DNA of 64,000 nt, from positions 65,244,248 to 65,308,247 of the forward strand of contig CM043944.1 of assembly GCA_014529385.2 (NCBI GenBank), in the 5' to 3' direction. This DNA is from Adiantum capillus-veneris. Lineage: Eukaryota > Streptophyta > Polypodiopsida > Polypodiales > Pteridaceae. The notes beneath the pieces are model-generated. The model did no database searches. It was given only the letters and a program-made list of their open reading frames with translations, and was not told the origin of the DNA. This document shows positions 58,771 to 64,000 of the stretch, one piece after another (position 1 is the first letter of the stretch; each line of letters starts with the position of its first letter). The position numbers were made by a program, and so were the translations under genes.

Positions 58771-60350
58771 TTGGAAATCAAGGTCTTGTAATACTTTTCT
58801 TTGGACATCACACATTAAAACTAGGTCCCTCACTTGTCCAAGCTATGCTCTAATACAATAAAGGGCTTTTGGTTTCAAGATGCACCACTTTCCCAACCTT
58901 GATTCCATTAAAGAAGCTAGCTCTACTTAGACATTTAATAGCAAGGTCTTACAGCAGTTCAGATTGAACATTTTCCATGGCAGCTAGGTCCACCACTTAT
59001 CTAAGCTATGCTCTAATAGAGTAAGGGGGTTTTGGTTTCAAGATCCACCACTTGTCCAAACTTGATTTGGGAAGCAAGGTCCTATAATAGTTTGCTTTGG
59101 ACATTCACCATTACAACTAAGTCCACCACTTCTCCAAGCTATGTTCTAATACACTAAGGAGGTTTTGGTTTCAAGGAGAACCACTTGTACGACTCTGTTT
59201 TTGGAAGTAAGGTCTTTACATAGTTCACCTTGGACCTTGGATATTGGATACTACAACTAAGCCCACCACTTGTCCAAGATATCCTCTATATATAGCCAAA
59301 GGGTTTGGGTTTCAAGATTCACCACTTTTCCAACCTTTCTTCCATTAAAGAAAGGAGGGGCTTTATAACTAGGTCCACCACTTATCCAAGCTATGCTCTG
59401 ATATAGAAAGGGGATTTTGGTTTCAAGGTCCACCACGTGTTCAACCTTGCAAGACTCAAGGGATACTTGGACATTGGAAAGCATAGTCCTATAGTAGTTG
59501 ATAGGTGGTAGTGGGTATTACAACTAGGTCCAACCTATGCTCTCATATAGCAAAGAGGCTTTGCTTTCAAGGTCCACCACTTGTCCAACCTTGCTTCCAT
59601 TAAAGAAATGAGGGGCTACGTAAACATTGGAAAGCAAGGTAGCAAGGTCCTAAGGTGTTTCACCTTGGATATTGGGCATTATAACTAGGTCCACCACTTG
59701 TCCAAGCTATGCTCTGATAAAGAAAGGGGATTTTTGTTTCAAGGTCCACCATGTGTTCAACCTTTCTAATATAGAAAGGGGATTTTCGTTTCAAGGTCCA
59801 CCACATGTTCAACCTTGAAAGACTCAAGGGATACTTGGACATTGGAAAGCATAGTCCTATAGTAGTTGATAGGTAGCAGTGGGTATTAAAACTAGGTCCA
59901 ACCTATGCTCTTATATAGCAAAGAGGCTTTGGTTTCAAGGTCCACCACTTGTCCAACCTTACTTCCATTAAAGAAATGAGGGGCTACGTAAACATTGGTA
60001 AGCAAGGTAGCAAAGTCCTAAGGTATTTCACCTTGGATATTGGGCATTATAACTAGGTCCACCACTTGTCCAAGCTATGCTCTGATATAGAAAGGGGATT
60101 TTTGTTTCAAGGTCCACCACGTGTTCAACCTTGAAAGACTCAAGGGATACTTGGACATTGGAAAGCATAGTCCTATAGTAGTTGATAGGTGGCAGTGGGT
60201 ATTACAACTAGGTCCACCACTTGTCCAACCTATGCTCTCATATAGCAAAGAGGCTTTGGTTTCAAGGTCCACCACTTGTCCAACCTTGCTTCCATTAATA
60301 TAGCAAGGAGGATTTGGTCTCAAGGTTCACCACTTGTCCAACCTATGCAA
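58770..60350 (-). repeat. Variant tandem array in the GGTCCACCACTTGTCCAA orientation (R4)
   Basis: The array core is present, but the interspersed modules differ from R3: CCAAGCTATGCTCTGATATAG, AAAGGGGATTTTGGTTTCAA and TTGGACATTGGAAAGCATAG. The block with the last motif recurs near 59467, 59836 and 60150. The TTGAAACAT hairpin modules of R3 are absent, so this is a separate subfamily. It ends about 90 bp before the splice acceptor of the DUF7869-like gene and therefore lies in its intron or promoter. Confidence 0.85.
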
Positions 60351-60438
60351 ACCTTTTTCATGTTGTAGCATGATTTTTTGTTTGAAGAGTATTTTTCTAT
60401 AACTATGGATTTAACAATGTAATCTTTTTACTTACAGG
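60351..60438 (+). other. Splice acceptor before the DUF7869-like start
   Basis: A T-rich tract ending ATCTTTTTACTTACAG at 60437, then G and the ATG. No upstream exon could be identified in the array to the left. Confidence 0.6.
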
Positions 60439-63400
60439 ATGGACTTCGAATCTGGGGAGAAAGTACATATGATACTTGACAATGAAATCGTTGGTATTGG
60501 TTGTGTGTGTAGAACAGATCCAGATTCCACTTGTGGTGGTACAAAGATAGGGCTGGGAAATGTCTCCATACTAGTGGAGGAATGCTTGAAGGATGTGGTC
60601 CTACCTTTTCCTACAATGGATACTTCATCTCTCCAAGGCTCATTATGGAGTGCTGTTCGATGGTCAAAGCTTCTTTTGCAATCTTTTGTATTAAATGGGA
60701 ACTTAATTGATCCACACGAAAGCTACAATGGTGATGAAGAACATGATCATTCTGATCCTCTAGTTACAGATGCAATACCTATGACAAGCCCAGAATTTGA
60801 AGCAATGATTCGAGAGTCTTGGAGAAATCAGAGGGTCCTTTTAAAAGATGACACAATGATGCAAACCATGAATGAAGGGACCATCTTATATGTATTTCCA
60901 CATGATTATGTCAACTTTCAGGAACTTGGTCCTGATTGTGTGGGTGTGGGTATTGAAAGAGAAAATGCAAGCATTGATGATGTGGTTGAAGTGGGTAGCA
61001 TCACTTTGCTAAAGTGGCCCATCAAGCAGACAACAATGTTGAATGGGAGCCCATTACAACGCTTTGTTCCTGTTGATGGCATGCATGCTACATATGAGGA
61101 TGTATCCAACGATGGCAATGTTGGAAAAAAACTTGATGGGAGTAATGTTGTCCAGTTGTCAAGGAAGAGACGATACACTTTCATGAACAGGACTCAAAAA
61201 TCAAAAGCAGCACCAGCTTCGACTTTTTACCTTTCAAACAAATCAATTCAAAGGGTATCATGCATTGATTGTTGTGCACAAAAATGCTGCCAATTTGTAG
61301 ATCGTGATATGGTGACAAGGTTACGACAACAATTTTGGGGAGAGTCTCAAAAATCACGCACTAATTATGTTTATGATGTTCTTTCTATATGTTATCAGAA
61401 AGATGAGAAGTCACGATACCAATTCAGGCTAAATGGCTCTATTGTTTGTTGTAGAGCATGGTATGAGCTACATGGAATACCAAAGACATCATTTTATCGA
61501 TACAAGGAGAACTTTGAAAATGGTGTGCGCCAATATGTACATGGGAACACATGTACATTGAGAAGGGGACTTCAACATACTAGTTTAGCAAGAGCACTAC
61601 TAAATGAGTTTGTGGAAAACAACTCTGAGAAGATGCCACATAGAAGTAGAACACTGCTAGATGGCTCAAGAGAGACTCAATTGGTGATTCCATCAACATA
61701 CAAACAAGTGGATATTTTATGTGAAATCAACACGACACTTGACCAAATGGGCTATGAGAAGAAGCTATCCCAATCTTCTTTTGGTAGAATTTGGAACAAA
61801 GAGTACCCACATGTCACTTTAACAAAGACGAGTGAGTTCTCTAAGTGCAATATTTGTAGCTCAATCAAGGCAAGGTTAGAAGCTAAACCTTCTCTTGAAG
61901 AGAGAGCTCTTCTCTTGAGGGAGAGAGAAGTTCACATGGCACAACAAAAGAGTTGCAGAAGCCTATATTATGCATGGCGCACGTATTCAGAAACTCAACC
62001 ACACAAATATGTATGCATAATCCATGATAAGATGGATCAAAAGAAGACTGCCATTCCTAGATTACGGATTGTTCCCAAGGGTGTGGATTCAGGATATAAT
62101 CTACAGGTGGCATTGATTGGCATGATCACTCATGGACATGGAGAAGGTCATTACGGACACTTTGTCTTGAATGGTTTGTGGCCAGCTGATCCAAATCTTA
62201 CAATTGGCTCAATTGCTAATTGTTTACATAACCTCGAGAGGATAGATAAGCATCCTCTTGGTGATCTAGTAACAAATGGACTTCCAAGGAGCAATATTTC
62301 ACTACTACATGCTTTCAACTCAAGGGATACTTTGGACTACCATAACTTGAGTGATGGAAAAGAGCCCATTGTGCAGTCGTCAGAAATTGCAGAAGAGGAA
62401 TTGGGGTCAACATTTCGCAGATTGCCAGAGAACTTGTTGCTACAATTGGATAATTGTGCAGGGGAAAACAAAAATCGATACTTATTTGCCTATTTGTCAA
62501 TGCTTGTTGCAAGGGGTGTTTTCAAAACCATCCAGCTGGGATTTTTAATGGTTGGGCATACACATGAGGACATAGACGCCATGTTTAGTAGGTTTTCAGA
62601 GAAGTTGAGAGTTACACAAACCTATACTTTGCCACATTTGATGGATACATTACGAAACAGCTCATCTTCATCTCCAGCTCCATTTTTTCTCACAAAGATC
62701 CCCGATTTCAAGCAATATTGTGATGGCTATCTTTGTGATGGACAAGACATACTTGTTGGACATTCCAAACCGCTTCAGTTCAGGTTCTTTATGCAGGATG
62801 AGACACCAATGATGCAATATAAGGCACATGTAGGTGTATCAAGTTGGAGTGGAAGTATTCGCCTTTGGAAAACAGACACAGAAGGCAAGCCAATGTTACC
62901 ACATGGAGATCCACCTCTAGTACAAATGGCGGAGTATGTCAAGGCCCACGAAGAAGTCATTTTGGGGCTAAAGAACTATATAAAATTTTGGAAAAATTTA
63001 GGGAATGGTTCAAGTATTCCGCGATATTATAGACCCGTGATAGATTATTGGAGTAAGGTAATTGAAGAGATTGGAAAAGCAATCATATCAGAGGGAGTCT
63101 TGTATGAAATGTTTTGGCCAAAAACTCAAGAATATTCTCACCTACAAAGCACTACAATGAATTTGCAACAAGGAGCAGAAAGATTCCTAGGCCTTGAAGA
63201 GTTGAACGATCATTTTTGTGGGCCTCAACGAGATAGGCCAAGGGAAGAGTTTGACCCTATGTCTGATGTGCACCAAGGTGACTTTCTTATGCTTGTTCCG
63301 AGTGACACAGAAATCTATCCAGTGTGGCTTGCAATGGCTTTATCTGACATTGATAATGAGCCTATATCACCAAACTACAGAAAAATCTTGATTCAATATT

Positions 63401-63666
63401 GGGCACCTTGCGCGAGAAAAAGTGGGATGACAGATACTCAAGCTTACAGTAATTGTTGGAAGGGTTATTGGGCTGTCAACTATAAGGACCCACAAGTGTG
63501 GGAAACTATAGATGCAATTGTTTGGTCCTGGAGACCCAACAAAGAAGGACCATTTTCTAGAATAAAGATTCCAGAAAGACATGCTCTAAAAGCCAAAGAA
63601 GGCCTCACTCGTGCACATCAGCCACACTTGGATCAAAGTTCAGATATGGTATCAAATGTGGAGTAG
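60439..63666 (+). CDS. DUF7869-like protein with possible DDE-type acidic triad (1,075 residues)
   Basis: The ATG at 60439 comes right after an acceptor TTTTTACTTACAG (ending 60437), so an upstream non-coding exon is likely. The frame is intact for 1,075 codons. I see a basic segment (RKRRYTF, about 240), a Cys-rich patch CIDCCAQKCC (about 275-285), a helix-turn-helix-like stretch WYELHGIPKTSFYRYKENF (about 341-359), and FSKCNICSSIKARLE (about 471). A core follows with IIHDKMDQ (Asp530/533), LQLDNCAGENKN (Asp671) and GHTHEDIDAMFSRF (Glu710, Asp711, Asp713). The order and spacing (about 141 and 40 residues) resemble the RNase-H-like DDE fold of transposases. From memory this matches the family now called DUF7869, abundant in seed-free plants and some animals; its function is not established. 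Confidence 0.75.
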   Translation: MDFESGEKVHMILDNEIVGIGCVCRTDPDSTCGGTKIGLGNVSILVEECLKDVVLPFPTMDTSSLQGSLWSAVRWSKLLLQSFVLNGNLIDPHESYNGDEEHDHSDPLVTDAIPMTSPEFEAMIRESWRNQRVLLKDDTMMQTMNEGTILYVFPHDYVNFQELGPDCVGVGIERENASIDDVVEVGSITLLKWPIKQTTMLNGSPLQRFVPVDGMHATYEDVSNDGNVGKKLDGSNVVQLSRKRRYTFMNRTQKSKAAPASTFYLSNKSIQRVSCIDCCAQKCCQFVDRDMVTRLRQQFWGESQKSRTNYVYDVLSICYQKDEKSRYQFRLNGSIVCCRAWYELHGIPKTSFYRYKENFENGVRQYVHGNTCTLRRGLQHTSLARALLNEFVENNSEKMPHRSRTLLDGSRETQLVIPSTYKQVDILCEINTTLDQMGYEKKLSQSSFGRIWNKEYPHVTLTKTSEFSKCNICSSIKARLEAKPSLEERALLLREREVHMAQQKSCRSLYYAWRTYSETQPHKYVCIIHDKMDQKKTAIPRLRIVPKGVDSGYNLQVALIGMITHGHGEGHYGHFVLNGLWPADPNLTIGSIANCLHNLERIDKHPLGDLVTNGLPRSNISLLHAFNSRDTLDYHNLSDGKEPIVQSSEIAEEELGSTFRRLPENLLLQLDNCAGENKNRYLFAYLSMLVARGVFKTIQLGFLMVGHTHEDIDAMFSRFSEKLRVTQTYTLPHLMDTLRNSSSSSPAPFFLTKIPDFKQYCDGYLCDGQDILVGHSKPLQFRFFMQDETPMMQYKAHVGVSSWSGSIRLWKTDTEGKPMLPHGDPPLVQMAEYVKAHEEVILGLKNYIKFWKNLGNGSSIPRYYRPVIDYWSKVIEEIGKAIISEGVLYEMFWPKTQEYSHLQSTTMNLQQGAERFLGLEELNDHFCGPQRDRPREEFDPMSDVHQGDFLMLVPSDTEIYPVWLAMALSDIDNEPISPNYRKILIQYWAPCARKSGMTDTQAYSNCWKGYWAVNYKDPQVWETIDAIVWSWRPNKEGPFSRIKIPERHALKAKEGLTRAHQPHLDQSSDMVSNVE

Positions 63667-64000
63667 AATTATGTGGAGCTTCTATTGTGACTATACTAGT
63701 CAATTTGTATCTTCCTTTGTTTTATGTAATTTATAGTTATTATTCAAATCCATGTGTTGTACATCCTCTTGACTTTTGGTGTTTATCAACACCACAATCC
63801 TATGAGATTTTCACTTTATTTACTAGCCACACACCTCAATTTTTCCCACTTTAAGTGGAAAATTCCCAAATTACATGAATTCGGTCGATTTGGAGATTTC
63901 CATAATGTGAGATTTTTACCAAAATACCTAATATGGTCTTTGATGCTTCTGTAGAGATGGAGGTTCCATGTGAAGAAGCAGTCCTTTCTACCAATAAGCA
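63667..64000. other. 3' flank of the DUF7869-like gene with a short palindrome
   Basis: AT-rich sequence, probably a 3' UTR followed by intergenic DNA. CCACTT-T-AAGTGG at 63846-63858 is a perfect short palindrome with a longer imperfect TTTT/AAAA extension. No further gene begins before the window ends. Confidence 0.5.

Noticed and set aside
58401-58853. 150-codon + frame upstream of the DUF7869-like gene
   Set aside because: It resembles no family, runs into the repeat array, and has no splice or promoter context.

Overview
The window looks like nuclear DNA of a land plant. The evidence is Ty1/copia and Ty3/gypsy retrotransposons primed by initiator tRNA-Met, a plant-type LINE with a DUF4283-like ORF1 and an RNase-H-region zinc ribbon (zf-RVT), an 84-nt GT-AG intron, and a plant-type 'DLNGLL' NIF/FCP1-like domain. 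The mix of large repeat arrays and a long DUF7869-like protein makes me lean, weakly, to a seed-free plant (fern, lycophyte or bryophyte). I see no rRNA, tRNA or CRISPR, and no obvious housekeeping gene.

Left part (1-21300): a nest of retrotransposons. A LINE fragment (1-107) is broken by a copia element on + (LTR, primer site, gag, pol to about 3760). This runs tail-to-tail into a second, different copia on - (3763-7607). Both lack RNase H and a 3' LTR. Next comes a 5.26-kb unit present twice in tandem, plus a partial third copy (7608-12869, 12870-18130, 18131-19388). Each full unit holds LINE ORF2, the leader and 5' LTR of the minus-strand copia, and a solo LTR with a 5-bp target duplication. 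The LINE continues rightwards to its ORF1 and 5' UTR.

Middle (21300-36820): AT-rich DNA, compound microsatellites, then long arrays built on a GGTCCACCACTTGTCCAAG-type core and its complement. Among them, on the minus strand, sit exon-like coding islands preceded by good 3' splice sites: two NIF/FCP1-like (HAD phosphatase fold) domains and one SET domain.

A complete Ty3/gypsy chromovirus-like element (36823-45726) with 1.59-kb LTRs and a GTCTA target duplication is inserted in the array. Its U3 carries four inverted CCAAT pairs at 21-22 bp spacing.

Right part (45727-64000): a minus-strand gene with a ParB/sulfiredoxin-like 'ILDGQH' domain and a clear 84-nt intron (46295-48954); a 7-kb higher-order array of about 440-bp units (49020-56230) whose monomers contain a hairpin with compensating base changes; minisatellites; and an intact 1,075-codon + strand gene (60439-63666), a DUF7869-like protein with a possible DDE-type acidic triad. 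The ParB-like and DUF7869-like genes both have their ATG a few bases after a 3' splice site.

How they might work together is inference only. The ParB-like, DUF7869-like, SET and FCP1-like genes share arrays of one repeat family and could be parts of one very large mobile or selfish element, or independent low-copy families stranded in the same satellite. The two gypsy LTRs differ, as far as I read them, only by single-base indels. Some frameshifts in this window may therefore be consensus errors rather than true decay.
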